The position numbers were made by a program, and so were the translations under genes. Shown here piece by piece: positions 39,763 to 48,461 of a stretch of 54,129 nucleotides of DNA. How positions within the stretch are numbered: the stretch's first letter is position 1; the number at the start of each line of letters is the position of its first letter. Source of the DNA: Bifidobacterium breve (lineage in GTDB: Bacteria > Actinomycetota > Thermoleophilia > Solirubrobacterales > Solirubrobacteraceae); NCBI GenBank assembly GCA_945881845.1, contig CAMCVN010000014.1:1-54129 (forward strand), given 5' to 3'. The notes beneath the pieces are model-generated. The model was not told where the DNA came from. It did no database searches and saw only the letters and a program-made list of their open reading frames with translations.

Positions 39763-40728
39763 ATGGCGCCACCTCTGAGCTGGAAGAACATGGGCAAGAT
39801 CTTTGATCCGAAGGACCACGAGTTGCCCTACGGATGCAGCGAGTTTGCGCAGTCCCCTCAGGCGATAGTGCTAGAGGACAGAGTCCGGGTCTTCTTCGCG
39901 ACTCGCGTACGTGATACCGAGACGACGTTCCTCAGCCACGTTGCGTACGCCGACTTCGACTTCGGGTTCTCGACCATCCTCGATGTGTCGAGCGAGCCGG
40001 TTCTGCCCTTGGGAGAGCTCGGCACATTCGATCAGCACGGGATCTTCCCTATCAGCGTCGTTCGCAGCGGCGACCTTCTATACGGATACACGACCGGTTG
40101 GAGTCGCCGAGTAGCGGTCTCCGTTGACACCTCTATCGGGCTTGCCGTCAGCCGGAACGACGGCCGCACCTTCGAGCGAATCGGGCCAGGGCCCGTGATG
40201 GCTGCCGCGGCGAACGAGCCGTACCTCGTTGCGGACGGCTTCGTCCAGATACACGATGGGGTATTTCACATGTGGTACATCTTCGGCACCAAGTGGTCGC
40301 TAGGAGCTACATCCGGTAACCCCGAACGCGTCTACAAGATCGCCCACGCCACATCGGCCGACGGCATCAACTGGAAGCGGAACGCCGAGCCGATAATTGA
40401 GGACCGCATTGGTGAAGACGAGTGCCAGGCACTCCCGACCGTCCTAGAGATCGGCGGCAAACATCACATGTTCTTCTGCTACCGAGGACACGATGGATTC
40501 CGCTCAGGCAGCGAATCCAGTTACAAGATTGGGTACGCAGTCTCGGAGGACATGATCGACTGGACTCGCGATGACAACGCCAGCGGTCTCTCAACCCCAG
40601 CCGGTGATTGGGATTCCGAGATGCAGTGCTACCCGTCCATAGTCCGGGTCCACGATGAGGTCTTCCTGCTCTACAACGGAAACCAGTTTGGCCGTGAAGG
40701 CTTCGGCTGCTCGAAGCTGCAGCGCTAG
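39763..40728 (+). CDS. Five-bladed beta-propeller glycosidase-like protein, copy 2
   Basis: A 321-residue paralogue of the preceding gene. Matching landmarks are S-W-K-N-M-G-K-I-F, F-A-Q-S-P-Q-A-I, R-V-R-V-F-F-A-T-R, G-E-D-E-C-Q-A-L-P-T, H-H-M-F-F-C-Y-R and D-W-D-S-E-M-Q-C. The open frame reaches back to 39433 but Met 39763 aligns with copy 1. The two differ clearly in sequence, so they are an old duplication and may act on different sugars or as a heterodimer. It converges on the WbqC-like gene with four bases between stops. Confidence 0.72.
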   Translation: MAPPLSWKNMGKIFDPKDHELPYGCSEFAQSPQAIVLEDRVRVFFATRVRDTETTFLSHVAYADFDFGFSTILDVSSEPVLPLGELGTFDQHGIFPISVVRSGDLLYGYTTGWSRRVAVSVDTSIGLAVSRNDGRTFERIGPGPVMAAAANEPYLVADGFVQIHDGVFHMWYIFGTKWSLGATSGNPERVYKIAHATSADGINWKRNAEPIIEDRIGEDECQALPTVLEIGGKHHMFFCYRGHDGFRSGSESSYKIGYAVSEDMIDWTRDDNASGLSTPAGDWDSEMQCYPSIVRVHDEVFLLYNGNQFGREGFGCSKLQR

Positions 40729-40732
40729 ACGC

Positions 40733-41437
40733 TCAAGTCGCAGTCAACTCAAAGTCTGAGCTCAGCCGCTCTGTGAGATCCGCCGAATCGAGGAAGACGA
40801 GAGCGTCGACGATTGAAAGCCCCGCGACGAAATCCCCGCCCAACTGCGGATAGGGCGACAATCCCGAGCGCAAGAACGAGAGTTCGAGGCCGTGTTCAGC
40901 GAAGTTCTCCGGCGAATAGAGCTCAACTCCACCGATCGGATTGACGTACTCCGTAGCTCCGAGCGCTTCGCAGGTCGCGATCACGCGATCGGCGCCGCGC
41001 AGCGAGTTGTCAACTCCGAGCGTCGACGAGACGACAAGCGGGGTGTCAATTTCGAGCGAGGCACAGACCTGGGTCAGCGAGTTGGACAGAAAAGCGAAGA
41101 GGTTGCGATCGGCGAATTCGAGGACTTCACCGAGGCGCTGCTCATTGGCTTCCCAGAACGGGGCCCGCCGATAGCTCTCGCGCAACAGGTTCAACATCTT
41201 CGCTGGATTGAAGTCGTTGGAAATCTCGCGCTCGCGGATGTCGAGGAAATCGCTGTCCTTACGGACTGGCAGCGTGATCGTGCGCGGCTCTCCGTTGGCA
41301 AGAATCCGGTTGCGGTTGATCCAACCCCGCTTCGTGAACTCGATGTCGTCGTAGATCACGAACTGATCACAATGGTTGATCAGCTGGAAATAGCCGACGT
41401 ACGGCAGAAAGTAGGGCTGCATGATCCCGACTCTCAT
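40733..41437 (-). CDS. WbqC-like family protein
   Basis: A 234-residue WbqC-family protein (PF08889): an N-terminal M-Q-P-Y-F-L-P-Y-V-G-Y-F-Q-L-I, then Y-D-D-I-E-F-T-K-R-G-W-I-N-R-N-R-I and a central helix. Members occur in O-antigen and aminosugar clusters and are of unknown biochemical role. Its ATG has GAGG eight bases upstream. It lies 36 bases after the DegT-type aminotransferase gene, a usual partner, suggesting they act together on an amino sugar. Confidence 0.85.
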   Translation of the reverse strand: MRVGIMQPYFLPYVGYFQLINHCDQFVIYDDIEFTKRGWINRNRILANGEPRTITLPVRKDSDFLDIREREISNDFNPAKMLNLLRESYRRAPFWEANEQRLGEVLEFADRNLFAFLSNSLTQVCASLEIDTPLVVSSTLGVDNSLRGADRVIATCEALGATEYVNPIGGVELYSPENFAEHGLELSFLRSGLSPYPQLGGDFVAGLSIVDALVFLDSADLTERLSSDFELTAT

Positions 41438-41473
41438 CGCATAGACCTCATTGCTCGCAGACGCGCAAGCGCG

Positions 41474-42628
41474 TCAGACCGACGCGTCAGCGACTTGGTC
41501 GAGGGCATAGCTGGCCAAGCGCTCACGGATGAACCCAGCGACGACAGCGCAGTCGGCAGGGTCTACAGACGAGCCCGTCGGCAGCACAACCACCCTGTCT
41601 GCGACCACGGCGGTGTTCGGGAGGTTCTCCCCGGCGTTTGGGTAGAGGCCCTTATAGGGCTCCATCTGGTGGCAGCCCGGCCAGAAGTACTTGCGCGCCC
41701 GAATGTTCTCCGCATGAAGCTCGGCGACTAGGCGATCGCGGTGCTGCACCGCCTCACCCGCAAGCTCAACCACTACGTACTGGTAGTTGCCGCGAGGCTC
41801 ATCGGCGAACGAGAGCAGTTCGAGCGAATCATCGTCAGCGAAGGCCTCCCGGTAGGCCTCGTAGTTGGCGCGGTTGTTGGCGATGAACGCGTCGATCGAG
41901 GCGAGGTTCACCAGCCCCATAGCTGCTGAAACTTCGGGCAGCTTGCCGTTGGTGCCCGGGTAGACGACTTCATCGAAATCAACGAAGCCAAAGTTTCGCA
42001 TCAGGCGGATCCGCTCAGCGAGCGCGTCGTCGTTCGTGACCACTGCGCCTCCCTCAAAAGTGTTGAAGAACTTGGTCGCGTGGAAGCTGAAGACCTCTGC
42101 CCTGCCTGAGGAGCCGATCATCCGGCCGGAGTCCATGTTTCCGAAAGCGTGCGCAGCATCGAACATCAGTTCGAGGTTGTGCTCAGTCGCTATCTCTTCC
42201 AACCCGGCAACCGGAGCTGGTCGACCCCACAGGTGTACGCCGATGATGCCAGAGGTCTTTGGCGTGATCAGGCTGCGGACCGAGTCGAGACTGAGGTTGT
42301 GAGTCTCCGGGTCGATGTCAGCAAACACCGGTGTCAATCCCTGCCAGTGAAGGGCATGCGCGGTCGCGACAAAGGTATATGACGGGACGATTACCTCACC
42401 GGTGAGACCAAGTGCGCGAATCGCAATCTCGAGCGCCACAGTGCCGTTGCACATCGAAACGCAGTGCCGAACGCCCAGGTAGTCAGCTATCCGCTCTTCG
42501 AGCTCCACAACCAGCGGGCCCGAGTTCGACAACCAGCGGGTCTCGAAGATCCGGTCGACGAGTAGGTCAAACTGCTGGCGGTCACCAACGTTTGGCTTCC
42601 CCACGTGCAGCGGCTCAGAGAACAGCAC
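41474..42628 (-). CDS. DegT/DnrJ/EryC1 sugar aminotransferase
   Basis: A 384-residue PLP-dependent aminotransferase for a nucleotide-linked keto sugar. Motifs are L-S-N-S-G-P-L (N-terminal), C-N-G-T-V-A-L, V-P-S-Y-T-F-V-A-T, F-D-A-A-H-A-F-G, and the internal-aldimine Lys in S-F-H-A-T-K-F-F-N-T-F-E-G-G. The start is GTG 42628 with TAGGGT six bases upstream. It should deliver an amino-deoxy sugar to the glycan; together with WbqC it forms a two-gene unit. Confidence 0.9.
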   Translation of the reverse strand: MLFSEPLHVGKPNVGDRQQFDLLVDRIFETRWLSNSGPLVVELEERIADYLGVRHCVSMCNGTVALEIAIRALGLTGEVIVPSYTFVATAHALHWQGLTPVFADIDPETHNLSLDSVRSLITPKTSGIIGVHLWGRPAPVAGLEEIATEHNLELMFDAAHAFGNMDSGRMIGSSGRAEVFSFHATKFFNTFEGGAVVTNDDALAERIRLMRNFGFVDFDEVVYPGTNGKLPEVSAAMGLVNLASIDAFIANNRANYEAYREAFADDDSLELLSFADEPRGNYQYVVVELAGEAVQHRDRLVAELHAENIRARKYFWPGCHQMEPYKGLYPNAGENLPNTAVVADRVVVLPTGSSVDPADCAVVAGFIRERLASYALDQVADASV

Positions 42629-42634
42629 CCGTTC

Positions 42635-42640
42635 ACCCTA
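42635..42640 (-). promoter_or_regulatory. -10 box (TAGGGT) for a leaderless start
   Basis: TAGGGT lies six bases before the GTG at 42628. Confidence 0.5.
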
Positions 42641-42745
42641 CAAGCTGGCTGCCCGCCCGTCGGCAAGATCTCGAGCTACCGCAGCACCGACTCGGCGTCC
42701 CGAGCCGACGCAGCCGAGCCCGGATCAGCCCTCCCGCCCGAACGC

Positions 42746-44236
42746 CTAGCTGCTTGCCGCCGAACCCATCAGCCGAGCACGAAGTGTTCCACGCTCGACC
42801 CGCCCGGCGGTCATGATCACGCTGATGATCAGTAGCAGGAGCAGGATTGGTCCGTCCAGAACCTGAAGCAGGCCGATCACCATTCCCGGAGTTGGGGCAA
42901 CCGTGGGAAGCCCGAGGAACGACGGCAATGGGACCACGAGCGGCGCCATCAGCAGCCCCAAACCGACGACGAGACTCCACTTCGCGAATCGTGCGGCGCG
43001 TTTCCCTCCCGAGTCCGGCGCATCAAGCATTCCAACCCATCGCTCCCTGTTCGAGAGCGTGGAAAGTTCAGGCTTCGGATCACGCAGGACCAAAGCGGCC
43101 GGGACGAGGAAGAGCGCGAGGTAGTAGCTGAAAGCGGTCCCTGGGGCCATCACGGCGATCGACAGGACGGCGACGAGCGGAAAGATCGGGTTCGAGTTTG
43201 GCTTGCGCAGCATGATCGCCGCGGTGACGATCGCGAGCAAGAGAATCACGAGCAGGCTGTTGTGAGCTTGGAGCCATACCGCCAAGTCCGCTCGGGCCGA
43301 CTCTCCGAAGATCGAGCGAACCTGCAGGAGGTCAAGGATTGTCAACAGCGTTCGCCCCACCCCGAGGTTGTACGGAAAAAGGGAATCGAGAGTCTGGTAG
43401 CCGGAATAGCGTGTGATCACGGTTAGCCAATCCGCGATGTTCTGCGGAAACGTGCTGGGGAAGATGACGAACCCCGCGAGCGTTGTGGCTACCGAGATCG
43501 CGACGGTGGCGAGGAGGTAGCCGTACTTCTTGTAAACGAGGAAGAGCAGCACGAGCAGGATCAGTTGTGGCTTGAGCAGGGAGCAGATCACGATGAAGAG
43601 CATCATCCGTCTGAAGTTTCCCGTCGAGTAGCTGATCGCGAGCCCAAGCAAGGGGGCAACCACGAGGCCGATCGCGTTGCCGCGATCGAGAACGACAAGG
43701 AAGGGAGCCGATGCAAGCCCGATCAGAAGGAGGGTGAGCGGAGCTCTGCGGGCGAACGATCCGCGGGCCGCCCAGATTGCTGGCGTCAGGACCGAGCAGG
43801 CAAGCACCAGAAGGAACAGATCGCGGCCGAGAACCCAGCTGTTGGTCAGCCTGCCGATCAAGACGAAAACGATCGATGGAGCCCAGGCCAGCGCGGGATA
43901 AGGCGTGGCGGTCGGCAGCTCCGGGGACCAGAGGCTCCCAGCGGCAAGCGCATCATCTAGCGCCGCATAATCGCCGAAACAGTGACTCCCCAAGGACTCA
44001 ACCCCTTTGACGCACCAGCTGTCATCGATCAGGAAGCTCAGCGACTGGTTGAAGCTGAAGCCTCGGTAGCCCGCGTAGACCCAGATCGCCGGGAAGCAGA
44101 TCGCAACGAGGAGCGTCGCGACGCCGACGTAGCGGTCGCTCCAGGTTGCCGAGGAATCCGACGGTTGCTTCCGATCGCGAGCCTCCTCCGCAGTCAGGAT
44201 TGTTGGATCAGAGTTGGGAGTGCCTTCTGGGTTCAC
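42746..44236 (-). CDS. GT87-like (DUF2029-type) membrane glycosyltransferase
   Basis: A 496-residue protein with about a dozen helices and a Ser/Thr-rich cytosolic N-terminus (1-35). The [11 protein letters not shown] segment (about 182) fits the GT87/DUF2029 polyprenyl-linked mannosyltransferase pattern. An acidic pair D-D-S-W-C in the first large loop may be catalytic. The donor is probably a polyprenyl-phosphate sugar such as those made by the GT2 enzymes here. The start is GTG 44236; CATGAT lies eight bases upstream. It is monocistronic between the DegT unit and the rfbH region. Confidence 0.72.
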   Translation of the reverse strand: MNPEGTPNSDPTILTAEEARDRKQPSDSSATWSDRYVGVATLLVAICFPAIWVYAGYRGFSFNQSLSFLIDDSWCVKGVESLGSHCFGDYAALDDALAAGSLWSPELPTATPYPALAWAPSIVFVLIGRLTNSWVLGRDLFLLVLACSVLTPAIWAARGSFARRAPLTLLLIGLASAPFLVVLDRGNAIGLVVAPLLGLAISYSTGNFRRMMLFIVICSLLKPQLILLVLLFLVYKKYGYLLATVAISVATTLAGFVIFPSTFPQNIADWLTVITRYSGYQTLDSLFPYNLGVGRTLLTILDLLQVRSIFGESARADLAVWLQAHNSLLVILLLAIVTAAIMLRKPNSNPIFPLVAVLSIAVMAPGTAFSYYLALFLVPAALVLRDPKPELSTLSNRERWVGMLDAPDSGGKRAARFAKWSLVVGLGLLMAPLVVPLPSFLGLPTVAPTPGMVIGLLQVLDGPILLLLLIISVIMTAGRVERGTLRARLMGSAASS

Positions 44237-44401
44237 GACGGTCGATCATGACAGCCGGGCGCCACTGCAACAGCTGGCGCAAGGGAACTCGCGCCAAGAG
44301 CGAGACGGGAACCCGTCCAGAGACAGGCAAAGCGCGTCGTCGAACAGATAGGACCCGTCCAGCAACGACGCGCTCGCCCGGTGTGCTCTGGGATCGACGC
44401 T

Positions 44402-44415
44402 CTCTACAAGTAGAG
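44402..44415 (+). promoter_or_regulatory. Palindrome CTCTAC-AA-GTAGAG upstream of rfbH
   Basis: The six-base arms are perfect around AA. The right arm and next base form TAGAGT (44411-44416), a possible -10 for rfbH, whose GGAG ribosome site and ATG follow. It could be an operator that overlaps the promoter. Confidence 0.4.
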
Positions 44416-44442
44416 TGCCGGACAAGCGATGGAGAAGACAAA

Positions 44443-45777
44443 ATGACAACCGGCGGCGACGAAATTACCAGCGCAGACGCGTTGCGGGCGCAGATCCTTG
44501 AGCTCACCGCTCAATACCATGCCGCCGCCTTCCCGGAAGCTGAGTTCGTCGCTGACGAGAGCCCCGTTCCAGTCGCCGGCCGTGTCTTCGACGAGAACGA
44601 AGTGATCGCCCTGGTCGATTCCTCGCTCGACTTCTGGCTTACAACCGGTCGCTACGCCGCTGAATTCGAACGACGTTTCGCGAAGGAACTGTTTGGCCGC
44701 CGCCACACCACACTCGTCAACAGCGGCTCGTCAGCAAACCTCGTCGCCTTCTCCTGCCTGACCTCAACGAAGATGGGCAAGCGCCACGTCAAACCCGGCG
44801 ACGAAGTGATCACCGTGGCAACCGGCTTCCCGACGACGATCAACCCGATCATTCAGAACGGCGCCGTACCGGTCTTCCTCGACGTCGACATTCCGACCTA
44901 CAACATCGACGTCACGCACCTCGAAGAGGCACTGAGCGAGAAAACGCGGGCCGTGATGATCGCCCACACGCTCGGCAACCCGTTCGATCTCGACACAATC
45001 ACCGCATTCTGTGAGGAACACGACCTCTGGCTGGTCGAAGACTGCTGCGATGCATTGGGTAGTACTTACAACGGCAAGCCGGTCGGTTCGTTCGGTGATT
45101 TCGCAACCGTCAGCTTCTTCCCCGCGCACCACATCACGATGGGTGAAGGCGGCGCCGTGATCTGCGACAAGGGCAAGTACAAGGTGCTTGCCGAATCGTT
45201 CCGTGACTGGGGTCGCGACTGCTGGTGTGAGCCAGGCAAGCAGGACACCTGCGGCAAGCGCTTCGATCAGCAGTTCGGCGAGTTGCCACAAGGCTACGAC
45301 CACAAGTACACCTACTCGGAGATTGGCTACAACCTGAAGATCACCGACATGCAGGCAGCCGTCGGCGTCGCGCAGCTGGGCAAAGTCGAGAGCTTTATCG
45401 CCGCGCGCCAGCACAACTACGAGCGCCTGCGAGCGGGACTCGCCGATCTTGAAGAGTTGATGATCCTTCCCGAAGCAACGCCGAACAGCGAGCCAAGCTG
45501 GTTCGGCTTCCCGATCGCGATCCGTCCCGGCGGACCTGTGACACGAAACGAAGTAGTTCGGGCGTTAGAAGACCGCGGGATTGCAACGAGGCTCTTGTTC
45601 GCTGGCAACCTGCTGAGGCAGCCGGCCTACAGCAAGATCGAACACCGCGTCGTTGGCGAACTAACGAACTCCGACTTCGTAATGGAAAACGTCTTCTGGA
45701 TCGGCGTCTACCCCGGCCTCGGCGATCAACAGATTGACTTCATGCTCGAGGTCCTGCACGACGCGACGAGCGCCTAG
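44443..45777 (+). CDS. rfbH: CDP-6-deoxy-4-keto-glucose 3-dehydrase (E1, RfbH)
   Basis: A 444-residue iron-sulfur, PMP-dependent enzyme that removes the C3 hydroxyl of CDP-4-keto-6-deoxyglucose on the way to 3,6-dideoxyhexoses. The PLP-lysine is replaced by His in [12 protein letters not shown], as in family E1 enzymes. The cluster ligands follow the family spacing exactly, C-X57-C-X1-C-X7-C (from the second Cys of E-D-C-C to C-W-C and T-C-G). Start ATG 44443 has GGAG nine bases upstream. It converges on the operon carrying rfbF and rfbG, so it has a separate promoter. The reductase partner (AscD/E3 type) is not in the window. Confidence 0.95.
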   Translation: MTTGGDEITSADALRAQILELTAQYHAAAFPEAEFVADESPVPVAGRVFDENEVIALVDSSLDFWLTTGRYAAEFERRFAKELFGRRHTTLVNSGSSANLVAFSCLTSTKMGKRHVKPGDEVITVATGFPTTINPIIQNGAVPVFLDVDIPTYNIDVTHLEEALSEKTRAVMIAHTLGNPFDLDTITAFCEEHDLWLVEDCCDALGSTYNGKPVGSFGDFATVSFFPAHHITMGEGGAVICDKGKYKVLAESFRDWGRDCWCEPGKQDTCGKRFDQQFGELPQGYDHKYTYSEIGYNLKITDMQAAVGVAQLGKVESFIAARQHNYERLRAGLADLEELMILPEATPNSEPSWFGFPIAIRPGGPVTRNEVVRALEDRGIATRLLFAGNLLRQPAYSKIEHRVVGELTNSDFVMENVFWIGVYPGLGDQQIDFMLEVLHDATSA

Positions 45778-45784
45778 TCGGCCG

Positions 45785-46744
45785 TCAGCGCGAGTCTTTT
45801 TCGTCGATCCCAACCCGGCGCCGCACAACGAAGTTCGGGCGCTGCTTGACCTCTTCGTAAACGAGCCCGACGTACTCGCTGACGATCCCGAGCATCGTGA
45901 AGAGGAAGCCGAACATCAGCAGGAAGAGGCAGATGATCGTGCCGAATCCTGCGAATGGCACACCGTCAACCAAGAAGCGAATGGCGAACACGACGATCGC
46001 TAGAAACGAGAGGCCGCTGAGCGTCACGCCGAAGATCGAGATCATCCTGAGCGGTTTGTAGGAGTGAGCGAAGAGGCCCTTGAAGGCGAGGTCGATCACT
46101 TTGAACGTGTGTGCGCCGGAGACGCCTGCCGTGCGCGGCTCGCGCTCAGCCTCAATCCCTACGGACGTAAAACCGACCCAGGCGAACAGGCCGCGAACGA
46201 AGCGGTTGCGCTCCTCCATCACGTTTACGGTTTCGTAGACCTTGCGGTCAACGAGGCGGAAGTCGCTCACGTTTCGAGGAATTCTGCCGTCGGTCATCTT
46301 GCCTGCGAGCCAATAGAAGAGGCTCGAATTCATGCGGCGGATTGGGCCCGTCCCCTGCCGCTCAGTGACGATCTGGTAGACGACTTCAAAGCCCTCCTCC
46401 CACTTGCGCAGGAACTTATGAATTAGCTCAGGCGGGTCCTGTAGATCGGCGGCCATAAGCACCGCTGCGTCGCCGTTGATGTTTGCGAGGCCCGCCGTCA
46501 GCCCGCCGTCCATTCGAAAGTTGCGCGACAGCTGCAGCAGCTTGAAGCGCGGATCGCGCTCGTTTACCGCGAGAGCAACTTCGAACGTCCGGTCGGTCGA
46601 GCCGTTCTCGACCAGAATCGCTTCAAAGTCATACTGCGGCTCGGCATCGAAAACAGCGGTGAGCCGCTCGGCGAGCTTGTCGATGTTGTCCTGCTCGTTG
46701 TAGGCAGGGACGACAATCGAGACGAGTTTTCGGTCGGTGGTCAT
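45785..46744 (-). CDS. Glycosyltransferase family 2, polyprenyl-phosphate type (GtrB/DPM1-like)
   Basis: A 319-residue GT2 enzyme: I-V-V-P-A-Y-N-E, L-V-E-N-G-S-T-D, M-A-A-D-L-Q-D-P-P-E, then two C-terminal helices (about 230-255 and 265-290) and an I-V-S-E-Y-V-G-L-V-Y-E-E motif. It is the last gene of the CDP-sugar operon; ATG 46744 overlaps the epimerase stop. It should transfer the finished sugar to a lipid carrier. It ends seven bases from the rfbH stop. Confidence 0.9.
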   Translation of the reverse strand: MTTDRKLVSIVVPAYNEQDNIDKLAERLTAVFDAEPQYDFEAILVENGSTDRTFEVALAVNERDPRFKLLQLSRNFRMDGGLTAGLANINGDAAVLMAADLQDPPELIHKFLRKWEEGFEVVYQIVTERQGTGPIRRMNSSLFYWLAGKMTDGRIPRNVSDFRLVDRKVYETVNVMEERNRFVRGLFAWVGFTSVGIEAEREPRTAGVSGAHTFKVIDLAFKGLFAHSYKPLRMISIFGVTLSGLSFLAIVVFAIRFLVDGVPFAGFGTIICLFLLMFGFLFTMLGIVSEYVGLVYEEVKQRPNFVVRRRVGIDEKDSR

Positions 46745-47685
46745 TGAATGCTTTCAGCGGTCTGGCGTATCTGTTCAGCCAACGGAGTCGGTGTGATGCC
46801 GTGAAGCTCGAGCAGCTCGGCCATCGTGTTGCCGTCACCAACGTAGACGCTCGGAGGCGCCTCAGCGTCACGATTCCGTTCAATCGGTAAGTCTTCGCGG
46901 CCCAGCGCCGAGCGGACAGCTTCCGCGAGCTCGGATATTTCAACCGTTTCGCCCGCCGTGTCGAAGGTCAACTGCTGCGGGCGACCCGGTGCCAAGAGCT
47001 CGGCCAGAACCACTGCAATGAGATCGTCGGCTCCGACATACGAGCGGACGACATCTCCACTCGCCTTTATCCGCAACGGTTCGCCGCGCAGTGCAGAGCC
47101 AACCAAGTCGCCCAGCGCGTAGAGCTCAGGGGTCGTGATGTGGCGGCCAGCGACGTTGTAAACCCGAGCGATCCGCAGGCGAGCGCCAACACTTTCTGCC
47201 GCCTGCGCGAATGCCGCCTCGTCAAGACGTTTCATTGCCCCGTACGGATCCTGCCCGATCGGTCTGTCCCTGGCAGCGGCGCCTGAGGACGCGACAAAGA
47301 TTGCGTCCGGCTTTTCGCGCTCAATCCAATCGAGCATCCGGCGCGTGATCTCGGCGTTTGCAGCGACGTACTCATCCTGCCCGAGCGTCGCCAGTTTGTC
47401 CTGCGTCAGGAAGGCGAAGTGGAGCAACAGCAGCGGCCCGCCATCCTCAGGCGGTGCCCCGATCTCGTCGAAGGCGAGAAATCGACCGCGCGCACGGTTT
47501 GCGTATTCCTGCGTGGTCACTCCGGCGGCGCGAAGCGCGTCCGATGCAACGCTGCCTAGCCAGCCGCTGGCTCCGGTCAGGACGACTCGCGGATTAGATT
47601 CGACCAGCGTCTGAATCAGACCGGAGTTATCCCAGCTTTCCTTCTGAGGCGTTATGCGTCGCCGCCGGCGTTGAGTTTGCCCCAA
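46741..47685 (-). CDS. NAD-dependent epimerase/dehydratase (extended SDR)
   Basis: A 314-residue extended [15 protein letters not shown], a S-S-G-A-A active-site strand, Y-G-A-M-K with the catalytic Tyr-Lys, and A-R-V-Y-N-V-A-G. The frame's only ATG/GTG/TTG-type start is TTG 47685, which lies 34 bases inside the aldolase gene and gives an unlikely Arg-rich N-terminus. A good AAGGAA site lies after that gene's stop with no normal start behind it; CTG 47619 or 47607 is possible. It probably reduces or epimerises the 4-position of the new sugar. Confidence 0.78.
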   Translation of the reverse strand: MGQTQRRRRRITPQKESWDNSGLIQTLVESNPRVVLTGASGWLGSVASDALRAAGVTTQEYANRARGRFLAFDEIGAPPEDGGPLLLLHFAFLTQDKLATLGQDEYVAANAEITRRMLDWIEREKPDAIFVASSGAAARDRPIGQDPYGAMKRLDEAAFAQAAESVGARLRIARVYNVAGRHITTPELYALGDLVGSALRGEPLRIKASGDVVRSYVGADDLIAVVLAELLAPGRPQQLTFDTAGETVEISELAEAVRSALGREDLPIERNRDAEAPPSVYVGDGNTMAELLELHGITPTPLAEQIRQTAESIQ

Positions 47686-48461
47686 CGCGCCTCGAGCATG
47701 TCGATGCGCTTGGCGTCTTCAGCGTGGATCAGGCCGTAATAGTCGCGCTTGTTCTGGAGCCAGAGCAACTCGAAGTGGACGGCGTTGAGTAGTCCACCGG
47801 CGATATCGTCGGATTCGACCGCCCCACCGTCGAAGACGACTTTCCGAGTCTCGAAGCGGGTCAACCGCTCAGCGCGGATCCGCCGCAAAGCATCGATCGA
47901 ATCGGAGGACACTCCTCCACCGACAACTAGGTCGAGATCCTTTGCTTTGCAGATCTTCGCCGTCTCGACAACCATGTCGGTGATGTCATCGTCATTGATG
48001 TCATCACGGCCCCGATTGATCGAACCGACGAAATCGACGCGTCCGAATACAACCCCATCGACCCCTGGCTTCGAGGCGGCAACGTCGGCCAGCTCTTGCC
48101 GGTGTTCATAACCGGTGCCGGTTTCCATGTTGAACAGAAAATCGGTGTCGATCTGTTCATCCGCCGAGTAGGCCTTGTCCTTCGCGAGCACGTACTTGCT
48201 CAGCGCATAGGGCGTCTCGACCATCGGGGCGATGATGTAATCAACACCGATCTGCTTGGCCTCAAAAAGGTCGCGAACCGCCTCGCAGCCACCGATCTTG
48301 ACGGCAAGCTTCAGGTCGGCCCGATGCGAAAGTTCGACTAGTCGCAGAAGCTCCTCGACTCGCGTTCCCTCGGCTTCGAACTCAGCCTTGACGGCCACGT
48401 AGCCAAAATCCTCGCGGCCTCGGATAAGGATGTCTCGCATCTGCCGTTCTACTGAATTCAT
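47652..48461 (-). CDS. HpcH/HpaI-family aldolase
   Basis: A 269-residue class II aldolase-type TIM barrel: [28 protein letters not shown] with the metal-binding Glu, and F-G-R-V-D-F-V-G with the metal-binding Asp. The family splits or forms 4-hydroxy-2-oxo acids from pyruvate-type donors and aldehydes. In this operon it may build or break an alpha-keto acid for the ThDP enzyme next to it. ATG 48461 overlaps the ThDP stop. Confidence 0.82.
   Translation of the reverse strand: MNSVERQMRDILIRGREDFGYVAVKAEFEAEGTRVEELLRLVELSHRADLKLAVKIGGCEAVRDLFEAKQIGVDYIIAPMVETPYALSKYVLAKDKAYSADEQIDTDFLFNMETGTGYEHRQELADVAASKPGVDGVVFGRVDFVGSINRGRDDINDDDITDMVVETAKICKAKDLDLVVGGGVSSDSIDALRRIRAERLTRFETRKVVFDGGAVESDDIAGGLLNAVHFELLWLQNKRDYYGLIHAEDAKRIDMLEARWGKLNAGGDA

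Noticed and set aside
40892-41731. Long antisense open frames such as 40892-41731 (+), 49343-50680 (+), 31906-32877 (-)
   Set aside because: They lie across strong genes (WbqC/DegT, ThDP enzyme, lon) on the other strand, have no recognisable motif and show the Arg/Ala/Ser-rich make-up of shadow frames in GC-rich DNA.
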